From NCBI GenBank assembly GCA_029238935.1, contig JAQZBN010000025.1, positions 1 to 64,000 of the forward strand: a stretch of 64,000 nucleotides of DNA, written 5' to 3'. Both the position numbers and the translations under genes were made by a program. The DNA comes from Herbinix sp. (GTDB taxonomy: Bacteria > Bacillota > Clostridia > Lachnospirales > Lachnospiraceae). A model generated the notes under the pieces. It ran no database searches. It saw only the letters and a program-made list of their open reading frames with translations, and was not told where the DNA came from. Positions 36,780 through 46,760 of the stretch are shown in pieces (the stretch's first letter is position 1; each line of letters starts with the position of its first letter).

Positions 36780-37517
36780 ATGAAAATAACGTATATTCAT
36801 CATAGTTGTTTTAGTGTGGAATTAACGGATTCCATATTCTTATTTGATTATTATCAAGGCACTTTGCCAGACTTTCCAAAAGATAAAATGTTATATGTCT
36901 TTGCCAGCCATAAACATCATGATCATTTTGATCCAAGCATCTTTCAATTAGCAGAGAGCTACTCTAATATCACCTATATACTATCCAAGGACATTAAGAT
37001 GAGTGAGGCATATATGGATCGTAACAATATTTCACCTTCTGCACGTCAATGCCTTATTTATATTGGAAAGAACTCTATACTGGAACTGTCCGGAAACGGG
37101 TCATTCACTCCGATTAAGGTTGAAACACTCACCTCCACGGATGAAGGGGTAGCCTTCCTTATCTCTATTGATTCTAAGACGATCTATCATGCCGGTGACT
37201 TAAATTACTGGACTTGGATCGGAGAATCGGACGAAGAATTTAACAATATGAAAACAAGCTACCTCCGTGAGATGAAAAAGTTAAATGAACGCAATATTCA
37301 ACTGGCTTTTGTACCATTAGACCCAAGATTGGAAGAACGCTTTTGGTGGGGGCTTGATGCCTTTATGCATAACAGTAATACAGACTATGTATTTCCAATG
37401 CATTTTTGGAAGGATTATTCTGTCATATCTAAGTTAAAAGCCCTTGATTGTTCCAACGAATATAGAGATAAAATCATAGATATTATGGAAGAAGGTCAGA
37501 TCTTTCAACTGGATTAG
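36780..37517 (+). CDS. MBL-fold metal-dependent hydrolase
   Basis: A 245-residue cytosolic metallo-beta-lactamase-fold hydrolase. The metal signature HxHxDH is intact (H44, H46, D48, H49 in SHKHHDHF). The later ligands are in the strand IYHAGDLN and in VFPMHFW near the C-terminus. The short opening ITYIHHSCFSVELTDSIFLFDYY is typical of the UlaG/YtnP-like L-ascorbate-6-phosphate lactonase group, but no ula genes are present and the substrate is unknown. AAAGGAG lies ahead of the ATG. It is a single gene between terminators and the glyoxalase-fold gene 236 nt downstream. Confidence 0.83.
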   Translation: MKITYIHHSCFSVELTDSIFLFDYYQGTLPDFPKDKMLYVFASHKHHDHFDPSIFQLAESYSNITYILSKDIKMSEAYMDRNNISPSARQCLIYIGKNSILELSGNGSFTPIKVETLTSTDEGVAFLISIDSKTIYHAGDLNYWTWIGESDEEFNNMKTSYLREMKKLNERNIQLAFVPLDPRLEERFWWGLDAFMHNSNTDYVFPMHFWKDYSVISKLKALDCSNEYRDKIIDIMEEGQIFQLD

Positions 37518-37753
37518 CTAGCTAGTTAGATATCTTACGAAAGGTTTCAGAAATGAATAATGTGAAACTATAACACCATTGACAAAAATTCACTCTGACG
37601 TATCGTACACTTTGTATATATTAAGGTGAATAAATGACGATCTTTTATAATCGACCCCATATAGGCTAATGTATATTGAAATAGCACATATAAATGTTTA
37701 AAAGTTATCTACTACAATACAATAAATAACGAAATAAGAAAGGATGAACTAAA

Positions 37754-38122
37754 ATGAATTTCAAATTTGCCCATAACAACTATAATGTTTTTGATCTGGA
37801 GAAATCCTTAGCTTTTTATGAAGAAGCTCTTGGTTTAAAAGAAACCCGCAGAATAACACCAGAATCCGGTGAGTTTATCATCGTTTATTTGGGTGATGGA
37901 TCAACCAATCACTTACTAGAGCTTACCTGGCTACGAGATTGGGATAGACCTTATAATCTTGGTGACAACGAGATCCATCTTGCTTTTAAAGTAGATGATT
38001 TTGATGCAGCAAAAGAAAAGCATAAACAGATGAACTGCATCTGTTATGAGAATCCTACAATGGGGATCTATTTTATCAACGATCCGGATGGATATTGGCT
38101 AGAAGTTATTCCAACTAGATAA
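37754..38122 (+). CDS. glyoxalase I/VOC-fold lyase
   Basis: A 122-residue vicinal-oxygen-chelate protein most like lactoylglutathione lyase. The paired beta-alpha-beta-beta-beta modules start with FAHNNYNVFDLEKSLAFYEEALGL and NEIHLAFKVDDFDAAKEKH. The four expected metal ligands are present: H7, Glu in LLELTW, His in EIHLAF and Glu in WLEVIP. It ends with the standard FINDPDGYWLEVI. Methylglyoxal detoxification is likely; bleomycin/fosfomycin-type binding is less likely. AAAGGATG precedes the ATG. Confidence 0.82.
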   Translation: MNFKFAHNNYNVFDLEKSLAFYEEALGLKETRRITPESGEFIIVYLGDGSTNHLLELTWLRDWDRPYNLGDNEIHLAFKVDDFDAAKEKHKQMNCICYENPTMGIYFINDPDGYWLEVIPTR

Positions 38123-38182
38123 TTGATTTGGGTTAAAGAATAAACCTAAAATTATTGAGTACTAACATATAGAAAATATAGA

Positions 38183-38227
38183 AAAAAACCAGAAGGTTTC
38201 GCTTCACACTGAACCTTCTGGTTTTTT
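38183..38227. terminator. bidirectional terminator after the glyoxalase gene
   Basis: AAAAAACCAGAAGGTT (38183-38198) pairs with AACCTTCTGGTTTTTT (about 38212-38227) across a short loop. A and T runs flank both sides. Confidence 0.93.
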
Positions 38228-38233
38228 ATCTGC

Positions 38234-38423
38234 TTCATTCTAATATTTTTCATTCTAATACTATTCATCAAATACTATTCATCAAATATTATTCATTCAA
38301 GTACTATTCATTCTAATACAAATTACTCTAATACAAATATTCTAACACTAATCATTCTATCACAAATCATGTTAATACAAATCATTCTAAAGCAAATCAT
38401 TCTAATACAAATCATTCTAATAC
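38234..38423. repeat. degenerate 15-bp tandem array
   Basis: About thirteen copies of a 14-16 bp unit close to TCATTCTAATACAAA fill most of the space between the glyoxalase terminator and carB. The rightmost copies are nearly identical, the left ones diverged. No reading frame is worth calling. The period matches the array at 63.6 kb. Confidence 0.85.
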
Positions 38424-38513
38424 GATATCTTCTAGTATTATACTTTCCGTATCTTCACTTTTCTTATTAGAATTCACAATAAGCCTATCCTTCTTACCTT
38501 ACCAATTCAACCT

Positions 38514-41500
38514 TTAGATTTTTGCGATATCCACTAATGTGATCTTCGATATGTCTTCATTCTCCAGACTAGTTAGCAGTGCGTTGGCGGTATCCAGGGA
38601 GGTAAAGCAAGTTACTCCGGTCTCAATCGACATACGTCTGATCAAGAAACCGTCTCTGGTTTTATCTCGACCTTGCGTCGGTGTATTGATTACCAGGTCT
38701 ATTTGATGCTCGAGAATGAGATCCAGTATGGTCGGAGCTTTTTCTTCTATCTTACGGATACTTGTAGTTGCGATACCATTTTCATTGAGAGCCTTGGCTG
38801 TACCTTCGGTCGCATAGATTTCATAGCCAAGGGCTTTAAATCTTTTCGCTACTCCGACTGCTTCTTCTTTATCTGCTTCCTTGACTGTCATAATCATCTT
38901 CTTATGCTTTGGAAGATTTACCCCTGCACCTAAGAACGCTTTGTATAAAGCTTCATGGAAAGTTTTTGCGATACCTAAACATTCACCGGTCGATTTCATC
39001 TCAGGTCCAAGGCTGATCTCTGCTCCTCTTAATTTTTCAAAGGAGAATACCGGCATCTTGATTGCAATATAATCTGCTTCTTTATAAAGCCCAGTAGTAT
39101 AACCTAAGTCTTTTAATTTCTCTCCAAGGATCACCTTAGTTGCCAGATCAACCACCGGTATACCGGTTACCTTACTAATATACGGTACGGTACGGCTGGA
39201 ACGTGGATTTACTTCGATGACATAAACCTGATCCTGATGTACAATGAACTGAATATTGATTAAACCTTTCACGTGAAGGGAATTAGCAAGCTTTTTTGTG
39301 TAATCTACTATATCTTCTTTTACCTTATTACTGATGCTCTGCGCCGGATATACGGAGATACTATCTCCGGAATGAATTCCAGCCCGCTCGATATGTTCCA
39401 TGATACCCGGAATTAAGATATCTTTCCCATCACAGATCGCATCAACTTCTACTTCTTTACCCATCAGGTATTTATCAACTAATATCGGATGCTCCTGTAC
39501 GGTTTGGTTAATAATATTCATAAATTCCTTGATATCTTCATCACAAATTGCTATCTGCATTCCCTGTCCGCCCAGTACATAGGAGGGACGAACAAGCACC
39601 GGATATCCCAGTTCGTTGGCTGCTGCCAGTGCCTGTTCCGTTGTAAATACAGTTTTACCTGCCGGACGTAAGATCTGGCATTTCTCTAAGATTTTATCAA
39701 ACAACTCTCTATCTTCTGCAGCATCTACATCTTCAGCTGAAGTTCCTAAGATTGGAACTCCCATCTTTAGCAATGCATCGGTTAACTTAATTGCTGTTTG
39801 CCCACCAAATTGAACAACTGCTCCGTCCGGTTTTTCTAGATCTACAATGTTTTCAACATCTTCCGGTGTCAGAGGTTCAAAGTAAAGCTTATCAGCGATA
39901 TCAAAATCAGTACTTACTGTCTCTGGATTATTATTTACGATAATCGTCTCATATCCGCTCTTTGCAAATGCCCACACACTGTGTACGGAGCAGTAATCAA
40001 ACTCGATACCTTGACCGATACGGATGGGGCCGGAACCAAGAACCATGATCTTCTTTTTCTTATTAGTTTGCTCAACTTCATTGTAACTGCCAAAGCAGGA
40101 ATAATAGTAGGGTGTTTCCGCATCAAACTCTGCAGCACAGGTATCAACCATTTTATATGCCGCAATTATTCCATTTTCCTTACGGAATTTCTTAATCTCT
40201 TTCTCTGATTTACCGGTGAAATCTGCAATCACGCGATCAGGAAAGCCAATTCGTTTCGCTTCTGCAATCAGCTCCTTGGTGAAAGGTTCTGTTTCCAGTG
40301 CTTTTTCCATCTCAACCAGGATTGCAAGCTTATCGATGAACCACAGGTCAATCTTAGTAATGCTATGGATCTCTTCATAAGAGATGCCTCTTCGTAGAGC
40401 TTCGGCTATTACGAATAATCTTCTGTCATCAATTTGATGAAGGGCTTTTTGAAGTTCTTCCATACTTAATTTATTGTACTTGCCAAATTTTAAGCTGTAA
40501 GAGTTTTGTTCGAGGGAACGAAGTGCTTTCATCAATGCACTTTCAAAATTTGTACTGATCGCCATTACCTCACCGGTTGCTTTCATCTGTGTGGTAAGTG
40601 CTCTTTTTGCTGTTATGAATTTATCAAAAGGCCATTTTGGGATCTTAACTACGACATAGTCAAGAGTAGGCTCAAAGCTGGCGTAGGTTTTCTTTGTTAC
40701 CGCATTCTTAATCTCATCCAGATGATACCCCAGTGCAATCTTCGCTGCTACCTTAGCAATCGGATACCCCGTTGCCTTGGAAGCCAAAGCAGAGGAACGG
40801 CTCACTCTTGGATTTACCTCGATAACACAGTATTCAAAGGTATCCGGATGAAGGGCATACTGAACATTACATCCACCGGTTATTCCAAGTTCATTGATGA
40901 TATTTAAGGATGCACTTCGTAGCATCTGATATTCTTTATCGCCTAAAGTTTGGGAGGGAGCTACTACGATACTATCTCCGGTATGAACTCCAACCGGATC
41001 AATGTTTTCCATGTTACATACGGTGATACAGTTTCCTGCACTATCCCTCATTACCTCATATTCGATTTCTTTCCATCCTGCGATGCAACGTTCGATCAAA
41101 CATTGTCCCACACGGCTGAGTCTTAAACCGTTTGTCGTAATGGAAATTAACTCTTCTTTTGTTTTTGCAATTCCTCCGCCACTTCCGCCTAAGGTATAAG
41201 CTGGTCTTACAACTACTGGATAGCCTATTGTATTTGCGAATGTAACAGCATCTGCAACGGTTGTTACAACCTCACTTGGCGCACAAGGTTCTCCAATCTT
41301 CTCCATCGTTTGCTTAAATTCCAGACGGTCCTCAGCCTTTTTGATGGTTTCTGATGTTGTACCTATCAGCTTAACATCATTCTCTCTTAAAAATCCCGAC
41401 TCTTCTAATTCCATCGCAATATTTAATGCTGCCTGGCCTCCTAGGGTAGGTAATACGCTATCGGGTTTTTCTTTTAATATTATCTTCTTAACGAATTCCG

Positions 41501-41711
41501 GCGTTAAGGGTTCAATATAAACCATATCTGCCATCTCTTTATCCGTCATTATGGTTGCTGGATTTGAATTTACAAGGACAACGCAAACGCCTTCTTCTTT
41601 TAAGGAACGGCAGGCCTGTGTTCCTGCATAGTCAAATTCTGCCGCCTGCCCAATGATAATTGGACCGGAACCAATTACTAATACCTTCTTTATACTCTCA
41701 TTTCTTGGCAT
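38514..41711 (-). CDS. carB: carbamoyl-phosphate synthase large subunit
   Basis: CarB (1065 residues) makes carbamoyl phosphate from bicarbonate, ATP and ammonia for arginine and pyrimidines. Two homologous ATP-grasp halves are evident: [21 protein letters not shown] near residue 9 and [17 protein letters not shown] near 556, each followed by ATP-grasp signatures ([14 protein letters not shown] and [14 protein letters not shown]). The allosteric MGS-like domain occupies the last ~130 residues ([20 protein letters not shown] ... [17 protein letters not shown]), so UMP/IMP or ornithine control is possible. Its ATG overlaps the carA stop (TAATG), indicating translational coupling. Confidence 0.97.
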   Translation of the reverse strand: MPRNESIKKVLVIGSGPIIIGQAAEFDYAGTQACRSLKEEGVCVVLVNSNPATIMTDKEMADMVYIEPLTPEFVKKIILKEKPDSVLPTLGGQAALNIAMELEESGFLRENDVKLIGTTSETIKKAEDRLEFKQTMEKIGEPCAPSEVVTTVADAVTFANTIGYPVVVRPAYTLGGSGGGIAKTKEELISITTNGLRLSRVGQCLIERCIAGWKEIEYEVMRDSAGNCITVCNMENIDPVGVHTGDSIVVAPSQTLGDKEYQMLRSASLNIINELGITGGCNVQYALHPDTFEYCVIEVNPRVSRSSALASKATGYPIAKVAAKIALGYHLDEIKNAVTKKTYASFEPTLDYVVVKIPKWPFDKFITAKRALTTQMKATGEVMAISTNFESALMKALRSLEQNSYSLKFGKYNKLSMEELQKALHQIDDRRLFVIAEALRRGISYEEIHSITKIDLWFIDKLAILVEMEKALETEPFTKELIAEAKRIGFPDRVIADFTGKSEKEIKKFRKENGIIAAYKMVDTCAAEFDAETPYYYSCFGSYNEVEQTNKKKKIMVLGSGPIRIGQGIEFDYCSVHSVWAFAKSGYETIIVNNNPETVSTDFDIADKLYFEPLTPEDVENIVDLEKPDGAVVQFGGQTAIKLTDALLKMGVPILGTSAEDVDAAEDRELFDKILEKCQILRPAGKTVFTTEQALAAANELGYPVLVRPSYVLGGQGMQIAICDEDIKEFMNIINQTVQEHPILVDKYLMGKEVEVDAICDGKDILIPGIMEHIERAGIHSGDSISVYPAQSISNKVKEDIVDYTKKLANSLHVKGLINIQFIVHQDQVYVIEVNPRSSRTVPYISKVTGIPVVDLATKVILGEKLKDLGYTTGLYKEADYIAIKMPVFSFEKLRGAEISLGPEMKSTGECLGIAKTFHEALYKAFLGAGVNLPKHKKMIMTVKEADKEEAVGVAKRFKALGYEIYATEGTAKALNENGIATTSIRKIEEKAPTILDLILEHQIDLVINTPTQGRDKTRDGFLIRRMSIETGVTCFTSLDTANALLTSLENEDISKITLVDIAKI

Positions 41712-42796
41712 TATTTTGACACCTCCATCATATGAATAAATTCATCAAATAGGTACTCACTATCCTGTGGTCCTGCGCATGCTTCCGGATGGAATTGTAC
41801 CGAGAAAACATTTTTTTCCAAATAATGAAGTCCTTCAACCGTTCCATCATTGACATTTACAAAACTTACTTCAGCTACGTTATTGGCAAGACTATCACTC
41901 ATCACCATATAGCCGTGATTTTGTGTAGAGATATATACTTTACCGTTTTTAAGATCCTTTACCGGGTGATTGGCACCTCTGTGACCATACTTCATCTTTG
42001 CTGTATCTCCTCCGTTTGCAAGAGCCAAGAGTTGATGTCCCAGGCAGATTGCAAAGATCGGAATAGTACTGTCAAACATCTTCTTTACTTCTGCAATTAT
42101 TTCCGTACATTCTTTTGGATCCCCAGGACCATTGGATAACATGATACCATCCGGGGCATCTGCAATGATCTCATCTGCTTTTGTAAAGGCTGGATAAATC
42201 GTAACTTCACAACCACGTTTTGCAAGGGATCTTGGAATATTATATTTCATACCATAGTCAAGCAACGCTACGCGGTATTTCTTATCATTCTGCTTTGCCG
42301 GAAATATTGTCTTTTCCTGGCAGGTTGTCTTCTCAACTACTTTTAATACTTGGTACTGTTTCATTTTTTGGATGGCTTCTTCTACCTTGTAATTTTCATT
42401 GGTAGTTATCATACCATTCATTGTTCCCTTATTACGAAGTAACTTCACCAAGGCTCTTGTATCAATTCCTGATATTCCCGGAATATCATTTCTTTCTAGA
42501 AAGCTCTGGATGCTTTCTTGATTACGAAAATTACTAGGTAATCTGGATAACTCCCTCACAATAAAGCCATCAGCCCAGGGCTTTTTTGACTCCATGTCTT
42601 CATGGCAAACACCATAATTTCCGATCAACGGATAGGTCATAACTACACTCTGACCTGCATAGGAGGGGTCAGTTAATACCTCAAGATATCCTGTCATCCC
42701 GGTATTAAACACTATCTCACTAATAATCTCGCGCTTAGAACCGATACTTTCTCCGGTAAATACATTACCATCTTCCAGAATTAAGTATGCTTTCAT
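41711..42796 (-). CDS. carA: carbamoyl-phosphate synthase small subunit
   Basis: CarA (361 residues) hydrolyses glutamine and channels ammonia to CarB. The N-terminal CPSase domain shows [23 protein letters not shown]. The class I glutaminase has [13 protein letters not shown], the nucleophile Cys in [15 protein letters not shown] (about residue 245) and the His-Glu of [13 protein letters not shown]. It is the first gene of a two-gene carA-carB operon, with TAATG overlap to carB. Whether it serves arginine or pyrimidines is not shown by neighbours; no pyr or arg genes are in view. A promoter and a structured leader of about 175 nt lie upstream. Confidence 0.97.
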   Translation of the reverse strand: MKAYLILEDGNVFTGESIGSKREIISEIVFNTGMTGYLEVLTDPSYAGQSVVMTYPLIGNYGVCHEDMESKKPWADGFIVRELSRLPSNFRNQESIQSFLERNDIPGISGIDTRALVKLLRNKGTMNGMITTNENYKVEEAIQKMKQYQVLKVVEKTTCQEKTIFPAKQNDKKYRVALLDYGMKYNIPRSLAKRGCEVTIYPAFTKADEIIADAPDGIMLSNGPGDPKECTEIIAEVKKMFDSTIPIFAICLGHQLLALANGGDTAKMKYGHRGANHPVKDLKNGKVYISTQNHGYMVMSDSLANNVAEVSFVNVNDGTVEGLHYLEKNVFSVQFHPEACAGPQDSEYLFDEFIHMMEVSK

Positions 42797-42840
42797 ATTT
42801 CACCTATTCCTTTCCTTGGGGTTATCATATTCAATAGAAA

Positions 42841-42870
42841 GGAGCAATATCCGTTTTTCAGATATACTCC
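42841..42870 (-). promoter_or_regulatory. hairpin in the carA leader
   Basis: In the carA leader RNA, GGAGTATATC pairs with GATATTGCTCC around a 9-nt loop, followed by only TTTC. Sixty nt upstream lies a perfect 22-bp palindrome (42913-42934, centred on TAATTA). The hairpin could be a weak attenuator; no PyrR-binding motif is recognisable. Confidence 0.4.
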
Positions 42871-42979
42871 GATGCAATGCAATTCATTTTAAATCCATTT
42901 CACATTAATCATTTTATTTATAATTATAAATAAAGATGCCTGTTTTTCTGCATATTTATTCATAAGTCAAATTTCTAAG

Positions 42980-43008
42980 ATTTTATCATATCTCTCTATA
43001 AAATACAA
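42980..43008 (-). promoter_or_regulatory. sigma-A promoter of carAB
   Basis: The minus strand has TTGTAT (43003-43008), a 17-nt spacer and TAAAAT (42980-42985), giving a leader of about 175 nt. Confidence 0.6.
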
Positions 43009-43033
43009 GTAGTTTCTTAAAATAATTTATTTT

Positions 43034-43061
43034 CACATTTTTAAAAGTCTATCATAATCTA
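43034..43061 (+). promoter_or_regulatory. sigma-K-type promoter of the first SpoIID-like gene
   Basis: CAC (43034-43036), a 16-nt spacer and CATAATCTA (43053-43061) match the mother-cell sigma-K consensus AC-N16/17-CATANNNTA, 30 nt ahead of the start codon. Confidence 0.6.
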
Positions 43062-43090
43062 GTAATAAACAATAAATGAAGGATTTTGGA

Positions 43091-44398
43091 ATGTATAATT
43101 ATATGCATAAGTTTCCTACTACAGAGACGCTGAAAATGCCCAAAAATAGTCCAAGAATTTATCCAACTCAATTAGAACCCCAATCCTTTGGTCAGTTTCG
43201 AGCTCGCTGTGTAACCCCGAATTTTGAACCAATCGAAGGTGCTACGGTAAGCATTTCTGATCCCTCCAATCCGGAACGTGTCATCGAACAATTAACCACG
43301 AATGGTTCCGGTTTGACTGAAATTATTACTCTACCTGCGCCATCCATTGATTACAGCCTGGAGCCAAATTCACCACAGCCTTATTCGGAATATGATTTAC
43401 AAATCACAGCACCTGGATTTCAAGGAGCATTTTTTTCGGATATTGAGATTTTACCGGATGTAACTGCCTTACAAGAAGCAAACCTTATTCCCGTTCCTGA
43501 ACCGAGTGCAGAGGAAGCCTCCTTTGTCATCGATCCTCATACCCTTTATGCGGAATATCCACCAAAAATCCCAGAGGATGAAATAAAACCAACGGGTGAA
43601 ACCGGTGAAATTGTATTACCTCGTGTTGTAATTCCTGAATTTGTGATCGTTCATGACGGACCTCCTGCATCTCCCGCTGCTAACCACTGGGTTCGGTTCC
43701 GTGATTATATCAAGAACGTTGCCTCCAGTGAAATTTATGCTACTTGGCCTGAGTCAACGATTTATGCCAATGTTTTGGCTATCCTTTCATTTACCTTAAA
43801 CCGTGTTTATACCGAATGGTATCGTAATCAGGGTTATAATTTTACGATTACCTCATCCACAGCTTATGACCATAAATGGATCAACGGCAGAAATATCTAT
43901 CAGAATATCAGTGTTATCGTGGATTCCGTATTTACGAACTTTCTATCCAGACCAAACGTTAGGCAGCCGATTTTGACTCAATACTGTGATGGTAATCGGG
44001 TCACTTGCCCAAACTGGTTATCCCAATGGGGTTCTAAAACCTTAGGAGATCAAGGTTTGACTGCAATTCAAATCCTTCGAAATTATTACGGCAATTCTAT
44101 TTATATTAATACGGCTCAAGAAGTATCTGGGGTTCCTTCCTCCTGGCCAGGATATAACCTGGTTTCCGGTTCCCGTGGTGACAGTGTTCGTATGATGCAA
44201 GAACAATTAAACCGCATTGCTCAGGTCTATACTGTAATACCTCGAATTGCTGTTGATGGAGCTTATGGACCGCGAACAGCGGAGGCAGTCCGGGCTTTTC
44301 AACAGGTTTTCTCCCTACCGGTGACCGGAATTGTAGATCTTGCCACTTGGTATAAGATTTCTGCTATCTATGTTGCTGTTACCAGAATAGCAGAGTAA
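43091..44398 (+). CDS. SpoIID-like, peptidoglycan-binding sporulation protein (copy 1)
   Basis: About 435 residues. Residues ~20-140 form a carboxypeptidase-regulatory/Cna_B-like beta domain (FRARCVTPNFEPIEGATVSI). Residues ~190-340 match the SpoIID/LytB fold: YIKNVASSEIYATWPES, with the Glu in the position of SpoIID's catalytic residue, then ANVLAILSFTLNRVYTEWY, CPNWLSQWGSKTLGDQG and ILRNYYG. Residues ~360-430 are a PG_binding_1 domain (GSRGDSVRMMQEQLNRIA ... VDGAYGPRTAEAVRAFQQ). There is no signal peptide, fitting a spore-layer protein made in the mother cell. The ATG at 43091 has GAAGGA upstream and matches the MY start of copy 2. Peptidoglycan remodelling of the spore is inferred. Confidence 0.75.
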   Translation: MYNYMHKFPTTETLKMPKNSPRIYPTQLEPQSFGQFRARCVTPNFEPIEGATVSISDPSNPERVIEQLTTNGSGLTEIITLPAPSIDYSLEPNSPQPYSEYDLQITAPGFQGAFFSDIEILPDVTALQEANLIPVPEPSAEEASFVIDPHTLYAEYPPKIPEDEIKPTGETGEIVLPRVVIPEFVIVHDGPPASPAANHWVRFRDYIKNVASSEIYATWPESTIYANVLAILSFTLNRVYTEWYRNQGYNFTITSSTAYDHKWINGRNIYQNISVIVDSVFTNFLSRPNVRQPILTQYCDGNRVTCPNWLSQWGSKTLGDQGLTAIQILRNYYGNSIYINTAQEVSGVPSSWPGYNLVSGSRGDSVRMMQEQLNRIAQVYTVIPRIAVDGAYGPRTAEAVRAFQQVFSLPVTGIVDLATWYKISAIYVAVTRIAE

Positions 44399-44405
44399 TT
44401 ATTAT

Positions 44406-44433
44406 CACAACTTCCTTTTTGTCACATATTTTA
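44406..44433 (+). promoter_or_regulatory. sigma-K-type promoter of the second SpoIID-like gene
   Basis: CAC (44406-44408), exactly 16 nt, then CATATTTTA (44425-44433), the same layout as the promoter of copy 1 and 30 nt ahead of the start. Confidence 0.6.
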
Positions 44434-44462
44434 TATTAAATAAGAATATCGAGGTAACAACT

Positions 44463-45791
44463 ATGTACCCTTTCTATACCGCTCCCAGAGAAAGTAAGTA
44501 TAGTAAAAACGGCTCCAGTGATATCCTCAAAAAGCCTCTGACACGTGTGTATCCTACTCAGCTTTCAACTCAAAATTTAGGAAAATTAAAAGTATCTGCT
44601 GCCACTGCTGACCTTACACCGATTGAAAATGCAACAGTTGCTATTTATGCACCGAATAATCAGGATACTCCCATCGAACAACTCACGACAGATGTTTCCG
44701 GTCAGACGGCCGAAATAGAATTACCAGCTCCTTCTGTAGACTATAGTCTTTCACCATCTGCTGAGCAGCCTTATTCAGAATATACCATTCGAATTAACGC
44801 CAGTAATTTTACTCCGGTGCAGATAACAAATGCTGAGATTTTTCCAAATGTAACTGCACTTCAGAATGCGACTCTTATCCCGACAACACCTCAGGCCGAA
44901 ACTGCTTCTTATGTTATTCCACCTCATACCCTATACGGTGATTATCCTCCCAAGATTGCTGAGGAAGAAATTAAACCAACCGGTGAAACAGGAGAAATTG
45001 TATTAAGCCGTGTTGTAATACCTGAGTTTGTTATTGTTCATGATGGTCCTCCTACAGACACCTCCGCTGCAAATCACTATGTTAGATTTCGTGATTATAT
45101 CAAGAATGTAGCTTCCAGTGAAATCTATGCTACCTGGCCAGAAGCTACCATCCAGGCTAATGTACTTGCTATACTTTCCTTTACTCTTAATCGTGTATTT
45201 ACGGAATGGTATCGTAATCAAGGTTATAACTTTACCGTGACCTCTTCTACTGCTTTCGATCACAAATGGATCCCCGGAAGAAATATCTACAACAACATAG
45301 GATATACTGTAGATCAGATGTTTACTAATTATCTTTCCCGTCCAAATGTGAAGCAGCCAATCTTAACTCAATATTGTGATGGCGAAAAGGTTCAGTGTCC
45401 AAACTGGATGACCCAATGGGGTTCAAAGCAATTAGGCGATCAAGGAAGGAGTGCTATAGAGATTATTCGCCACTTTTATGGCAACTCCATGTACATTAAT
45501 ACAGCAGTAGAAGTATCCGGTGTCCCTGCCTCCTGGCCTGGATCTAATTTAAACATTGGTGCCACCGGTAATAATGTTCGTATGATTCAAGAACAACTAA
45601 ATACGATCTCAGGCAAATACATTCAAATTCCAAAGGTTGCAGTGGATAGTAATTACGGTCAATCTACTGCGGATGCTGTTTCTGCCTTTCAAAGGATCTT
45701 TGACTTACCGGCTACGGGTATCGTCGATTATGCAACCTGGTATAAGATTTCAGCTATCTATGTTGCAGTAAGTAGAATAGCTGAATTATAA
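44463..45791 (+). CDS. SpoIID-like, peptidoglycan-binding sporulation protein (copy 2)
   Basis: A 442-residue paralog of the preceding gene, similar along the whole length, most strongly in the SpoIID-like core (VIVHDGPP, RFRDYIKNVASSEIYATWPE, EWYRNQGYNFTVTSSTAFDH, LTQYCDG, CPNWMTQWGSK) and the C-terminal PG-binding domain (WYKISAIYVAVSRIAEL). The N-terminal beta domain is the most divergent part. No signal peptide. GAGG lies 8 nt ahead of the ATG. It lies 64 nt after copy 1 but has its own sigma-K-type promoter, so the pair is probably expressed together but independently. A recent tandem duplication with early divergence is the simplest history. Confidence 0.75.
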   Translation: MYPFYTAPRESKYSKNGSSDILKKPLTRVYPTQLSTQNLGKLKVSAATADLTPIENATVAIYAPNNQDTPIEQLTTDVSGQTAEIELPAPSVDYSLSPSAEQPYSEYTIRINASNFTPVQITNAEIFPNVTALQNATLIPTTPQAETASYVIPPHTLYGDYPPKIAEEEIKPTGETGEIVLSRVVIPEFVIVHDGPPTDTSAANHYVRFRDYIKNVASSEIYATWPEATIQANVLAILSFTLNRVFTEWYRNQGYNFTVTSSTAFDHKWIPGRNIYNNIGYTVDQMFTNYLSRPNVKQPILTQYCDGEKVQCPNWMTQWGSKQLGDQGRSAIEIIRHFYGNSMYINTAVEVSGVPASWPGSNLNIGATGNNVRMIQEQLNTISGKYIQIPKVAVDSNYGQSTADAVSAFQRIFDLPATGIVDYATWYKISAIYVAVSRIAEL

Positions 45792-45811
45792 AGAGGCTAA
45801 AAGGCCGCAAA

Positions 45812-45840
45812 AAAGCTGGGAATAAAATTCCCAGCTTTTC
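45812..45840. terminator. bidirectional terminator between copy 2 and the flagellin-like gene
   Basis: AAAGCTGGGAAT and ATTCCCAGCTTTT pair around AAA (45812-45840). Runs of A to the left and T to the right serve both converging genes. Confidence 0.9.
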
Positions 45841-45850
45841 AATTCTATAT

Positions 45851-46603
45851 TCAATTACCAATAAGAGCTGATATGCTCTTAGCCTGATTATTTTTAGCAT
45901 TCATTGCAAACATACGATACTGCTCAAGAATCTGATTCTTCTTTAATTCTGCAATAGAATCACCAATATCTACTGTTTCAATTCTGGAAACACTACCGGT
46001 AAGATTAACAGCGGAATAATTATTTCCTTGAATCAAGGAGGAAATACGGTTATCTTCAGCTCCAATGGATGATCTGGATTCTGATACTTTGTGAATCGCA
46101 TCATCGATCTTACTAACATCAAAATCGCCTAATACAGAATAATCTGCAATACCAAGTTCTTCTAGTGTGGAATCTTCTAATTGAATCTTTAATCCACCGC
46201 CACTAGGATTGGTAGCTAAATACTCATCTGCCATACTACCATCGAGTAGCTTCTTCGTATTATACTCTGTACCCTTTGCCGCATCTTGAATCGTTGCTTT
46301 GAGACCATCGATCTCTGTTTGAATCGCTTTCTTCTCATCATCACCATAAGTAATATTAGAAGCTTGGATGCTAAGATCACGAATCCTTTGCAGGCTATCT
46401 GAAATACTTGCCAGACCACCTTCTGCAATTCGGTACATATCTTTTCCCGCCTCAGCATTATCTGTACCGGTGGTAAAGCCATTTCTCCTTGAATTTAACT
46501 TTTCTACAATGGCAACAGAAGCAGCATTATCAGCTGCTGAATTGATTTTCTTCATGGAAGATAATTGTTCATAAGGTTTTGAGCTTACTGTTGATATCAT
46601 CAT
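45851..46603 (-). CDS. short flagellin-like protein
   Basis: A 250-residue flagellin homolog. It keeps the D1-type helices: INSAADNAASVAIVEKL, then DMYRIAEGGLASISDSLQRIRDLSIQASN, and at the C-terminus SSIGAEDNRISSL with NLTGSVSRIETVDIGDSIAEL. The canonical first ~20 residues (MRINxNxxAL...) that build the D0 core of the filament are replaced by MMISTVSSKPYEQLSSMKK, and the C-terminal D0 helix ends AKSISALIGN instead of the usual LLR. The variable D2/D3 part is nearly absent. No other flagellar gene is within reach, so it may be a minor or non-filament flagellin. TATAAT with TTGAAA (15-nt spacer) lies upstream; no sigma-D promoter is seen. Confidence 0.8.
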   Translation of the reverse strand: MMISTVSSKPYEQLSSMKKINSAADNAASVAIVEKLNSRRNGFTTGTDNAEAGKDMYRIAEGGLASISDSLQRIRDLSIQASNITYGDDEKKAIQTEIDGLKATIQDAAKGTEYNTKKLLDGSMADEYLATNPSGGGLKIQLEDSTLEELGIADYSVLGDFDVSKIDDAIHKVSESRSSIGAEDNRISSLIQGNNYSAVNLTGSVSRIETVDIGDSIAELKKNQILEQYRMFAMNAKNNQAKSISALIGN

Positions 46604-46760
46604 ATCTTCACCATCCTTTGAAAACGTGAGTCATTTGCACCTTTAAATACCTTAGTCAGTATTCTTGAATATATTATAACATATCTTACTATTTTTCAAT
46701 AGTATTTTTTTAAAACTGTATTACTCTTTCTTATAGCTTTCATTAATAAAATTGATATAC

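Noticed and set aside
38234..38423. CRISPR array
   Set aside because: Units of 14-16 bp follow each other directly with no unique spacers, and no cas genes are near. It is a simple tandem repeat.
42797..43075. PyrR-type attenuator ahead of carAB
   Set aside because: The conserved PyrR anti-antiterminator loop sequence is absent and the hairpin has only a TTT tail.
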